In this document: in pieces, positions 1 to 64,000 of the stretch
Numbering within the stretch: the first letter of the stretch is position 1
How the letters are laid out: every line of letters starts with the position of its first letter
NCBI RefSeq assembly: GCF_030269365.1
Contig: NZ_BSTF01000002.1
Span: forward strand, 62,001 to 126,000
Reading direction: 5' to 3'
DNA from: Lentzea sp. NBRC 102530
GTDB taxonomy: Bacteria; Actinomycetota; Actinomycetes; Mycobacteriales; Pseudonocardiaceae
DNA: 64,000 nt
Notes under the pieces: generated by a model
What the model saw: only the letters and a program-made list of their open reading frames with translations
Told to the model about the DNA's origin: nothing
Database searches by the model: none
Program-made: the position numbers and the translations under genes

Positions 1-12703
<12,703 letters not shown>

Positions 12704-12725
12704 CCACGCCACCGGGCTCGACCCC

Positions 12726-12762
12726 CGCTACCCCTCTCGGACCTGTTCCGAGGGGGGTAGCG
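12726..12762 (+). terminator. Rho-independent-like terminator after PKS-1
   Basis: A 16-bp inverted repeat (CGCTACCCCTCTCGGA and its complement, with one T-G wobble pair) encloses a 5-nt loop, CCTGT. It begins 22 bp after the PKS-1 stop codon. The downstream DNA is unusually AT-rich for this region and has a five-T run at 12778-12782. The T run is about 15 bp from the stem rather than adjacent, so it is not a textbook U-tract, but the stem is long and very stable. It implies that PKS-1 transcription ends here and PKS-2 starts separately. Confidence 0.8.
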
Positions 12763-12796
12763 CTATTTGTACTGAACTTTTTGTTAGACATTTCCG

Positions 12797-12825
12797 CTGG
12801 GGGAGCCTAGGGGCAGGTTAGGGGT
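12797..12825 (+). promoter_or_regulatory. Three direct repeats with 11-bp period, possible activator operator
   Basis: Heptamers CTGGGGG (12797), TAGGGGC (12808) and TAGGGGT (12819) start exactly 11 bp apart, on one face of the helix. They lie immediately upstream of a candidate -35 box. Direct heptamer repeats with an 11-bp period are the classical arrangement of binding sites for SARP-type activators of antibiotic clusters. No SARP gene is in the window, so the assignment is inference from architecture only. Confidence 0.4.
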
Positions 12826-12839
12826 TGAGGGTGATTGGG
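12799..12839 (+). other. Potential G-quadruplex tract
   Basis: Five G-runs (12799-12803, 12810-12813, 12821-12824, 12829-12831, 12837-12839) are separated by loops of 6, 7, 4 and 5 nt on the coding strand. This satisfies the usual G3+ N1-7 pattern. It overlaps the 11-bp repeats, so either reading may explain the G-runs. Confidence 0.4.
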
Positions 12840-12853
12840 AGCGCGGCCAGAAT
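12825..12853 (+). promoter_or_regulatory. Candidate promoter for the PKS-2 to PKS-5 operon
   Basis: TTGAGG (12825-12830) and CAGAAT (12848-12853) are separated by 17 bp and each matches four of six positions of the main sigma-factor consensus. The pair lies directly downstream of the 11-bp repeats and would give a leader of roughly 100 nt before the PKS-2 ATG. A weak -35 with upstream activator sites would suit activated expression. Other start points in this AT-richer DNA are possible. Confidence 0.3.
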
Positions 12854-12950
12854 CTGTTCGTGAACTGGAGTTTCTCTGCAGCGTCGGCGGGGTTCTTCGG
12901 TTTCACGCATGTCATTCTCTGCGCCGGAAATCACCTAGTCTCCAGTAGCG

Positions 12951-12956
12951 AAGAGG
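12951..12956 (+). promoter_or_regulatory. Ribosome binding site of PKS-2
   Basis: AAGAGG lies 9 nt before the ATG at 12966 and supports that start. It sits in a small inverted repeat, AAGAG-GTA-CTCTT (12951-12963), that could partly mask the site in the mRNA. Confidence 0.6.
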
Positions 12957-12965
12957 TACTCTTAA

Positions 12966-15900
12966 ATGGCGAATGAAGAGACGCTCCGGGAGTATCTCAA
13001 GCTGGCGACAGCTGATCTCCAGGCCACCCGACAGCGCCTTCGGGAGCTGGAAGAGGGCGACAAGGAACCGATCGCGATCGTCGCCATGAGTTGCCGCTAC
13101 CCCGGCGGGGTCCGCACGCCGGAGGATTTGTGGCAGCTCGTCGCCACCGGCGGGGACGCGATTTCCCCGCTGCCCGGTGACCGCGGCTGGGGCACCGAGA
13201 ACGGTGGCTTCGGCGTCGAGGGCGGCGGCTTCCTCTACGACGCGGGCGATTTCGAGCCCGCCTTCTTCGGCATTTCCCCGCGTGAGGCCCTCGCGATGGA
13301 CCCGCAGCAGCGCCTGCTGCTGGAGACCTCGTGGGAGGTCTTCGAACGCGCGGGCATCGACCCGCGGAGCCTGCGCGGCAGCCAGACCGGCGTGTTCGTC
13401 GGCGGCAGCGCGATGGGCTACGGGATCGGGCTGACCGAGGTGCCCGACGAGGTCGCGGGTCACCTGCTCACCGGTGCCGCCCCCAGCGTGCTCTCCGGTC
13501 GCATCTCCTACACGTTCGGGCTCGAAGGCCCCGCCGTCACCGTCGACACCGCCTGCTCCTCGTCGCTCACCGCCCTGCACCTCGCGGTCATGGCGCTGCG
13601 CAACGGCGAGTGCTCGCTCGCCCTCGCGGGCGGCGTGATGGTGATGAGCACCCCGGCCGTGTTCGTCGAGTTCGACAAGCAGGGCGGCCTGTCGAAGGAC
13701 GGCCGCTGCCGCGCCTTCGCCGACGCCGCCGACGGCACCGGCTGGTCCGAGGGCGTCGGCCTGCTGCTCGTCGAGCGCCTCTCCGACGCGCGCCGCAACG
13801 GCCACGAGGTGCTCGCGGTCGTCCGCGGCAGCGCGGTCAACCAGGACGGCGCGTCCAACGGCCTCACCGCCCCCAACGGCCCGTCGCAGCAGCGCGTGAT
13901 CCTGCAGGCACTGGCCAACGCCACGCTCTCGCCGTCCGACGTGGACGTCGTCGAGGCGCACGGCACCGGCACCCGGCTCGGCGACCCGATCGAGGCGCAG
14001 GCCATCCTCGCCACCTACGGCCAGGACCGCGAACGCCCGGTGCTGCTCGGCTCGCTCAAGTCCAACATCGGCCACTCCCAGGCCGCCGCCGGCGTCGGTG
14101 GCGTGATCAAGATGGTCCTGGCCCTCCAGCACGGCGTGGCCCCGCAGACCCTGCACGTCGACGAGCCCTCGCACCAGGTCGACTGGGCCGACGGCAACCT
14201 GACCCTGCTCACCGAGGCCCAGCCGTGGCCCGAGACCGGCCGGCCGCGCCGTGCGGGCGTCTCGTCGTTCGGCGTGAGCGGCACCAACGCGCACGTCGTC
14301 CTGGAGCAGGCCCCGGCCGCCGAGACGCCCGAGATCGTCCGTGACGAGCGCCCGGTGCGGCCGTGGCTGCTCTCGGCGCGCACCGAGGACGGGCTGCGCG
14401 AGCAGGCCCGCAAGCTGCGCGAGCGACTCGACACCACCGACGCGCACGTCGACGACGTGGCGTTCTCGCTCGCCACCACCCGCACCGCGCTGACCCAGCG
14501 GGCCGTGGTCGTCGGCACGGACCGCGCCGCGCTGGTCGCCGGGCTCGACGCCCTGGCGGACGGCACGCACGCCGCCTCCGTGGTGCGCGGTGCCGCCGAG
14601 GACGGCGGCCTGGCCGTGCTGTTCACCGGCCAGGGCAGCCAGCGGCTCGGCATGGGCCGCGAGCTGTACGAGGCGTTCCCGGTGTACGCCCAGGCGTTCG
14701 ACGAGGTCTGCGCCGGATTCGGCCAGCCGGTCGTCGAAACGGTGTTCGGCACCGACGCCGCCGCCCTCGACCAGACCGGCCTGACCCAGCCCGCGCTGTT
14801 CGCGCTGGAAGTGGCGCTGTACCGGCTCGTCGAGTCGTGGGGCGTCAAACCGGACTTCCTGGCGGGCCACTCGATCGGCGAGCTCGCCGCCGCGCACGTC
14901 GCGGGCGTGCTGTCCCTGCAGGACGCCACCACGCTGGTCGAGGCACGCGGCCGCCTGATGCAGGCGCTGCCGACCGGTGGCGCGATGATCGCCCTGCAGG
15001 CCACCGAGGCCGAGGTCGAGGCCCTGCTCACCGACCGCGTGTCCATCGCCGCGATCAACGGCCCCTCCTCGATCGTGCTGGCGGGTGACGAGGACGCGGT
15101 CGAGGCCGTCGTCGCGCAGTTCGCCGACCGGAAGTCCAAGCGCCTCACCGTGTCGCACGCGTTCCACTCGCCGCACATGGACGCGATGCTCGACGACTTC
15201 CGCGCCGTCGCGGAAACGCTGACCTACCAGGCACCGGCCATCCCGATCGTGTCCACGGCCACCGGCAGGATCGCCACCGCCGCCGAGCTGACCACCCCCG
15301 ACTACTGGGTGCGGCACGTCCGCACCGCCGTCCGCTTCGCCGACGCCGTCACCACGCTGGAGAACGCCGGGGTCGCGACGTTCCTCGAACTCGGCCCGGA
15401 CGGCGTGCTGACCGCGATGGGCGCCGAGACCGCCACCAAGGCCGTGCTCGTCGCGTCCCTGCGCAAGGACCGCCCCGAGGCCGCCGCGATCACGACCGCC
15501 CTCGCCGGACTGCACGTGCGCGGCACCCGGATCGACTGGAAGCAGTTCTTCGACGGCACCGGCGCGCGCCGCGTCGACCTGCCGACCTACGCGTTCGACC
15601 GCCAGCGCTTGTGGCTGGTGGACAACGGTTCCGTCGCCGACGTCACCTCCGCGGGCCTGCTCGCCGCCGACCACCCGCTGCTCGGCGCGGTCCTGCCGCT
15701 GCCCGGCGGCGGTGTCCTGTGCACCGCCCGGCTCTCGGTCGCCACGCACGGCTGGCTCGCCGACCACGTGGTCTCCGGCAACGTCGTGGTGCCCGGCACC
15801 GCACTGGTGGAACTCGCGATCAAGGCCGGCGACCAGGTCGGCTGCGGCCACCTCGAGGAGCTGCTGCTGCAGACCCCGCTGGTGCTGCCCGAGCACGGCG

Positions 15901-18900
15901 GAATCAGCCTGCACGTCGAACTCGGCGCGCCCGGCGACGACCCCGGCCGCCGCCTGATCACCGTGTACTCGCGGACCGGCGACGACGACACCACCTGGGT
16001 CGTGCACGCCACCGGTGCGCTCACCGACGAGGCCGCGACGCCCACCTTCGAACTGACCGCGTGGCCGCCCGCCGGTGCCGTGGCTCTTGACCTGACCGGC
16101 CTTTACGAGGACCTCGCCGAGATCGGACTGGGTTACGGCCCGGTCTTCCGCGGGCTGGTGAACGCCTGGCGCAGCGGCGACGACGTGTTCGCCGAAGTCG
16201 CGCTGCCCGAGGCGGAACAGCGCCGGGCCGCCGCGTTCGGCGTGCACCCGGCGCTGCTCGACTCCGTGCTGCACACCCTCGGCATCCCCACCGGGGACGA
16301 CGCGGGGGAGGGCGGCACCGCCTCGCTCCCGTTCGCCTGGAACGGGGTGAGCCTCTTCGCCGCCGGCGCCCAGGTGCTGCGCGCCCGCGTCCGCCCGGCC
16401 GGTGACGGCATCAGCGTGGACGTCGCCGACGGCGCCGGGAACCCGGTCGCCCGCGTCGACTCCCTGGTGCTGCGGCCGATCAGCGGCGAGCAGTTCCGCC
16501 CCCGCGGCGGCAGCGACTCGCTCTTCCGCGTCGACTGGACGGCACTGCCCGCGGCCGAGGGCGGCGACCCGGCGGACGTGACGGTGCTCGCCGTCTCCTC
16601 GTCCGCCGACGTGCACGAGGTGACGACGGAACTCCTCGCCGGCCTGAAGTCCTACCTGGACGGTGAGCGCTCCGACGACGCGCTGCTCGTCGTCGTGACC
16701 CGCAACGCGGTCGCCGCGCTGCCCGGCGAGGACATCGCCGTCCCCGCCCAGGCCGCGGCCTCCGGCCTGGTGCGCTCGGCGCAGACCGAGCACCCCGGCG
16801 CGATCGTCCTCGTGGACCTCGACGCCGGGACCGAACTCGACGCCGTGCTGCCCGCCGTCCTGGCCGGGGACGAGCCCGAGGTCGCCGCCAGGGCGGGCGT
16901 GCTGCACGCGCCCCGGCTGGTGCGCGCGACCACCGGCACGATCCCGTCGGCACCGGACGGCCCGTGGCGGCTCGACTTCACCACGGCCGGCACGGTCGAC
17001 AACCTCACGCCCATCGCGTGGCCGCCCGCCGCGGCACCGCTGGAGGCCGGCGAGGTCCGCATCGCCATCCGGGCCGCGGGCGTCAACTTCCGCGACGTCA
17101 TGAACGTGCTCGGCATGTACCCCGGCGACGCCGGGATCATGGGCCTCGAAGGCGCGGGCGTCGTGCTCGAGGTGGGCGCGGGCGTAACGGACCTCGCCCC
17201 CGGCGACCGGGTGATGGGCATGTTCAACGCCGCGTTCGCCCCCGTGGTGGTCGCGGACCGCCGCAAGGTCTGCCCGATCCCGGACGGCTGGTCCTACACC
17301 CAGGCGGCCGGTGTGCCGCTGGTGTTCCTCACCGCGCTGTACGCCCTGGACGACCTCGGTGGCCTGAAGGCCGGCGAGAAGATCCTGGTGCACGCCGCCG
17401 CCGGTGGTGTCGGCATGGCCGCCACGCAGATCGCCCAGCACCTCGGCGCCGAGGTGTTCGGCACCGCGAGCACGGGCAAGCAGGACGTGCTGCGCGCCGC
17501 CGGGCTGGCCGACGACCACATCGCGTCCTCGCGCACCACGGACTTCGAACACGAGTTCACCATCGCGACGGACGGCCACGGCGTGGACGTCGTCCTCAAC
17601 GCCCTCTCCGGCGAGTTCGTCGACGCCTCGCTGCGCCTGGTGGCGCAGGGCGAGGGCGGCCGGTTCCTGGAGATGGGCAAGACCGACGTCCGCGACCCCG
17701 CGGAGGTCGACCGCCGGCACGGGGTCGCCTACACCGCGTTCGACCTGTTCGAGGCGGGCCCCGACCGCATCGGCGAGCTGCTGAACAGGCTCTACGAGTG
17801 GTTCAACGCCGGTGCGCTGCGGCCGCTGCCCGTCACGACCTGGGACCTGCACCGCGCGCCGGAGGCGTTCCGCTACCTGGGCCAGGCCAAGCACGTCGGC
17901 AAGGTCGTGCTGACCATCCCGGCGCCGCTGCACCCCGAGGGCACCGTGCTCGTCACCGGCGGTACCGGGGGACTGGGCGCACTCGTCGCCCGGCACCTCG
18001 TCACCGGCCACGGCGTCCGCCACCTGGTGCTCACCTCCCGTCGTGGCGCCGACGCACCCGGTGCGGCCGACCTGGCCGCCGAACTCACGGCGCTCGGTGC
18101 GGACGTGCGGCTCGCGGCGTGCGACGTGTCCGACCACGCGGCGGTGGCCGCGCTGCTCAAGGAGTTCCCGGCGGAGCACCCGCTCACCGGTGTCGTGCAC
18201 GCGGCCGGCGTGCTGGCCGACGGCGTGCTCGGCTCGCTGACGCCCGAGCGACTGTCCACCGTGCTCGGTCCGAAGTCGGACGCCGCCGCGCACCTGCACG
18301 AGCTGACGGCGCAGGACGACCTCGCGATGTTCGTGGTGTTCTCCTCCGCGTCCGGCCTCATGGGCGGTGCGGGACAGGCGAACTACGCCGCGGCCAACAC
18401 CTACCTCGACGCCCTCGCCGTGCACCGCCGCTCGCGCGGACTCCCGGCGATCTCACTCGCCTGGGGCCCGTGGGACCAGACCGCGGGCATGGGCGCTTCC
18501 CTGTCCGACAACGACATCGCCCGCATGGCCCGCTCCGGTATGCCGGTGCTGTCCGCCGCCGACGGCCTGGCGCTCTTCGACCTCGCCCGCACCACCGACG
18601 ACGCGGTGCTCGCGCCGGTCAAGCTCGACCTCGGCACGTTGCGCGCCGCCGGTGAGGTGCACCCGTTGCTGCGCGGCCTGGTCCGCGCCCAGACCAAGCG
18701 GGGGAGCGCGGCCACCGGGTCCGGGCCGGAACCGGCCTCCTGGTCGCAGCGGCTCGCCGGCCGGTCGAAGGCCGAGCAGGACGAACTGCTGCTGGACCTC
18801 GTGATCGGCCAGGTCGCGGTGGTGCTCGGCTACGAGTCACCGCAGGACATCCAGCCCACGCTGGCGTTCAAGGAGCTCGGCTTCGACTCGCTGTCCGCGG

Positions 18901-19247
18901 TGGAGTTCCGCAACATGCTCGCCGCGGCGACCGGCGTCAAGCTGCCCGCCACGCTGGTCTTCAACTACCCCAACGCCGTCGAGCTCGCCGCGCACCTGCG
19001 GAATGAGCTGGCGGGCGATGACAGCCCCTCGTCGTCGTTGCTCGACGAACTCGACCGCCTCGACCTGGCCCTCGCCGGCGTCGGGAAGGACGACCCGCTG
19101 CGCGACCAGCTCGCCGGCCGGCTGCGCCAGGTGCTGGCGCGGCTGACCGACAGCGGCGCGGACGAGGAGGAGGCGAAGCCCGCCCTGCAAGAGGCGAGCT
19201 TCGACGAGCTCTTCGCCTTCATCGACAACAACCTCAGCTCCTCGTGA
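12966..19247 (+). CDS. Type I modular PKS (PKS-2), single fully reducing module M4
   Basis: A 2093-residue, one-module polyketide synthase. Order: N-terminal docking coiled coil 1-32 ([20 protein letters not shown]), KS 33-448, AT 549-876, DH 895-1175, ER 1332-1654, KR 1659-1900, ACP 1931-2015, C-terminal docking segment 2022-2093 ending LFAFIDNNL. It performs one malonyl extension and reduces the new beta-carbon fully to methylene. The start is set by AAGAGG 9 nt upstream and by the docking helix beginning directly at the Met. The first codons are unusually AT-rich for the cluster (AAT, GAA, TAT, ACA, GCT). The gene is preceded by its own candidate promoter and lies 43 bp before PKS-3, so it is probably the first gene of the PKS-2 to PKS-5 operon. 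All catalytic motifs are present. Its position after PKS-1 in the assembly line rests on gene order and compatible docking types. Confidence 0.98.
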   Translation: MANEETLREYLKLATADLQATRQRLRELEEGDKEPIAIVAMSCRYPGGVRTPEDLWQLVATGGDAISPLPGDRGWGTENGGFGVEGGGFLYDAGDFEPAFFGISPREALAMDPQQRLLLETSWEVFERAGIDPRSLRGSQTGVFVGGSAMGYGIGLTEVPDEVAGHLLTGAAPSVLSGRISYTFGLEGPAVTVDTACSSSLTALHLAVMALRNGECSLALAGGVMVMSTPAVFVEFDKQGGLSKDGRCRAFADAADGTGWSEGVGLLLVERLSDARRNGHEVLAVVRGSAVNQDGASNGLTAPNGPSQQRVILQALANATLSPSDVDVVEAHGTGTRLGDPIEAQAILATYGQDRERPVLLGSLKSNIGHSQAAAGVGGVIKMVLALQHGVAPQTLHVDEPSHQVDWADGNLTLLTEAQPWPETGRPRRAGVSSFGVSGTNAHVVLEQAPAAETPEIVRDERPVRPWLLSARTEDGLREQARKLRERLDTTDAHVDDVAFSLATTRTALTQRAVVVGTDRAALVAGLDALADGTHAASVVRGAAEDGGLAVLFTGQGSQRLGMGRELYEAFPVYAQAFDEVCAGFGQPVVETVFGTDAAALDQTGLTQPALFALEVALYRLVESWGVKPDFLAGHSIGELAAAHVAGVLSLQDATTLVEARGRLMQALPTGGAMIALQATEAEVEALLTDRVSIAAINGPSSIVLAGDEDAVEAVVAQFADRKSKRLTVSHAFHSPHMDAMLDDFRAVAETLTYQAPAIPIVSTATGRIATAAELTTPDYWVRHVRTAVRFADAVTTLENAGVATFLELGPDGVLTAMGAETATKAVLVASLRKDRPEAAAITTALAGLHVRGTRIDWKQFFDGTGARRVDLPTYAFDRQRLWLVDNGSVADVTSAGLLAADHPLLGAVLPLPGGGVLCTARLSVATHGWLADHVVSGNVVVPGTALVELAIKAGDQVGCGHLEELLLQTPLVLPEHGGISLHVELGAPGDDPGRRLITVYSRTGDDDTTWVVHATGALTDEAATPTFELTAWPPAGAVALDLTGLYEDLAEIGLGYGPVFRGLVNAWRSGDDVFAEVALPEAEQRRAAAFGVHPALLDSVLHTLGIPTGDDAGEGGTASLPFAWNGVSLFAAGAQVLRARVRPAGDGISVDVADGAGNPVARVDSLVLRPISGEQFRPRGGSDSLFRVDWTALPAAEGGDPADVTVLAVSSSADVHEVTTELLAGLKSYLDGERSDDALLVVVTRNAVAALPGEDIAVPAQAAASGLVRSAQTEHPGAIVLVDLDAGTELDAVLPAVLAGDEPEVAARAGVLHAPRLVRATTGTIPSAPDGPWRLDFTTAGTVDNLTPIAWPPAAAPLEAGEVRIAIRAAGVNFRDVMNVLGMYPGDAGIMGLEGAGVVLEVGAGVTDLAPGDRVMGMFNAAFAPVVVADRRKVCPIPDGWSYTQAAGVPLVFLTALYALDDLGGLKAGEKILVHAAAGGVGMAATQIAQHLGAEVFGTASTGKQDVLRAAGLADDHIASSRTTDFEHEFTIATDGHGVDVVLNALSGEFVDASLRLVAQGEGGRFLEMGKTDVRDPAEVDRRHGVAYTAFDLFEAGPDRIGELLNRLYEWFNAGALRPLPVTTWDLHRAPEAFRYLGQAKHVGKVVLTIPAPLHPEGTVLVTGGTGGLGALVARHLVTGHGVRHLVLTSRRGADAPGAADLAAELTALGADVRLAACDVSDHAAVAALLKEFPAEHPLTGVVHAAGVLADGVLGSLTPERLSTVLGPKSDAAAHLHELTAQDDLAMFVVFSSASGLMGGAGQANYAAANTYLDALAVHRRSRGLPAISLAWGPWDQTAGMGASLSDNDIARMARSGMPVLSAADGLALFDLARTTDDAVLAPVKLDLGTLRAAGEVHPLLRGLVRAQTKRGSAATGSGPEPASWSQRLAGRSKAEQDELLLDLVIGQVAVVLGYESPQDIQPTLAFKELGFDSLSAVEFRNMLAAATGVKLPATLVFNYPNAVELAAHLRNELAGDDSPSSSLLDELDRLDLALAGVGKDDPLRDQLAGRLRQVLARLTDSGADEEEAKPALQEASFDELFAFIDNNLSSS
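13062..19010 (+). other. M4: KS-AT(malonyl)-DH-ER-KR(B-type)-ACP
   Basis: KS Cys 13554-13556; AT serine 14871-14873 (GHSIGE) with HAFH. DH His 15765-15767 in [10 protein letters not shown] and Asp 16260-16262 in LLDSVLH. ER spans about 16959-17927, with the NADPH motif [11 protein letters not shown] near 17393-17425. KR begins at TGGTGGLGA near 17955, with catalytic Tyr 18384-18386 and Asn 18396-18398. ACP serine 18888-18890. The KR has LAD where B-type KRs usually have LDD, but lacks the A-type Trp. This is the only ER in the window and predicts CH2-CH2 at C20-C21. Confidence 0.95.
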
Positions 19248-19273
19248 CCGTCCTCACCCCGCCTGCCCGCTCT

Positions 19274-19280
19274 AGAGGAG
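19274..19280 (+). promoter_or_regulatory. Ribosome binding site of PKS-3
   Basis: AGAGGAG lies 10 nt before the ATG at 19291. It is in the 43-bp gap after PKS-2, which has no terminator-like hairpin, consistent with co-transcription. Confidence 0.7.
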
Positions 19281-19290
19281 ACGAACTCGC

Positions 19291-38913
<19,623 letters not shown>

Positions 38914-38937
38914 CCCACGTGACCGATGCCGCTGCCC

Positions 38938-38943
38938 GAGGAG
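38938..38943 (+). promoter_or_regulatory. Ribosome binding site deciding the PKS-4 start
   Basis: GAGGAG lies 8 nt before the GTG at 38952. That GTG opens directly into the docking helix ([20 protein letters not shown]), exactly where the other subunits start. An in-frame ATG at 38910 overlaps the PKS-3 stop (ATGA) and would add 14 residues with no helix-like character. Confidence 0.6.
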
Positions 38944-38951
38944 ATGACCAC

Positions 38952-64000
<25,049 letters not shown>

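Larger units (their letters stand above)
12704..12965. other. Intergenic region between PKS-1 and PKS-2
   Basis: These 262 bp are the only substantial non-coding DNA in the window and have visibly lower GC than the genes. From left to right they hold the terminator hairpin, an AT-rich patch (12763-12795), three 11-bp-period G-rich repeats (12797-12825), a weak -35/-10 pair (12825-12853), a small palindrome GTTCGTGAAC (12856-12865) and the ribosome site of PKS-2. I see no credible small gene here. Confidence 0.8.

Noticed and set aside
12704..12965. Possible small gene or riboswitch between PKS-1 and PKS-2
   Set aside because: No open frame with a ribosome site and plausible composition, and no recognisable riboswitch or T-box core. 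The content is explained by the terminator, promoter and repeats.
18210..18222. LAD instead of LDD in the KR of M4 (also in M13)
   Set aside because: It remains close to the B-type pattern, the A-type Trp is absent and YAAAN is intact. It does not change the expected outcome in DH-containing modules.

Overview
The window is very GC-rich DNA that is almost entirely coding on the + strand. It covers the downstream part of a giant cis-AT modular type I polyketide synthase (PKS) cluster from an actinomycete. A pseudonocardial genus is plausible from base composition and the recurrent TCCACTTCGGAC / TCCACTGTGGA words, but this cannot be proved from the window. Five PKS genes are visible: one cut at the left edge (PKS-1, to 12703), three complete (PKS-2, 12966-19247; PKS-3, 19291-38913; PKS-4, about 38952-53840) and one cut at the right edge inside its thioesterase (PKS-5, 53837 to the end). 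No tRNA, rRNA, insertion sequence, CRISPR array, tailoring, transport or regulatory gene lies in the window.

Layout, calling the module cut at the left edge M0. PKS-1: M0 (KR-ACP end), M1 KS-AT-KR-ACP, M2 KS-AT-ACP, M3 KS-AT-KR-ACP. PKS-2: M4 KS-AT-DH-ER-KR-ACP. PKS-3: M5 KS-AT(methylmalonyl type)-DH-KR-ACP, M6 KS-AT-KR-ACP, M7 and M8 KS-AT-DH-KR-ACP. PKS-4: M9, M10 and M11, all KS-AT-DH-KR-ACP. PKS-5: M12 KS-AT(methylmalonyl type)-DH-KR-ACP, M13 KS-AT-DH-KR-ACP, then the start of the terminal TE. All other ATs are malonyl type (GHSIGE and HAFH motifs). Every KS keeps its active Cys and every ACP its LGFDSL serine.

PKS-1 ends in a strong hairpin terminator (12726-12762). The only sizeable non-coding stretch (12704-12965) also holds three direct repeats with an 11-bp period, a G-quadruplex-capable tract and a weak candidate promoter. 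PKS-2 to PKS-5 are tightly spaced (43 bp, 38 bp, then a 4-bp GTGA overlap) and look like one operon. Class-1-like docking helices at the protein ends are consistent with the order PKS-1, 2, 3, 4, 5, TE.

If the genes act in this order, the chain leaving M13 would carry (carboxyl = C1) a seven-fold conjugated heptaenoate C2-C15 with a methyl on C4, a hydroxyl at C17, a methyl-branched alkene C18=C19, a saturated C20-C21, hydroxyls at C23, C27 and C29 and a ketone at C25. This is a polyene-polyol whose chromophore is conjugated to the carboxyl carbon. The main uncertainties are KR active-site substitutions in M0, M1 and M3, and motif changes in the DHs of M8, M12 and M13. I do not recognise the compound.
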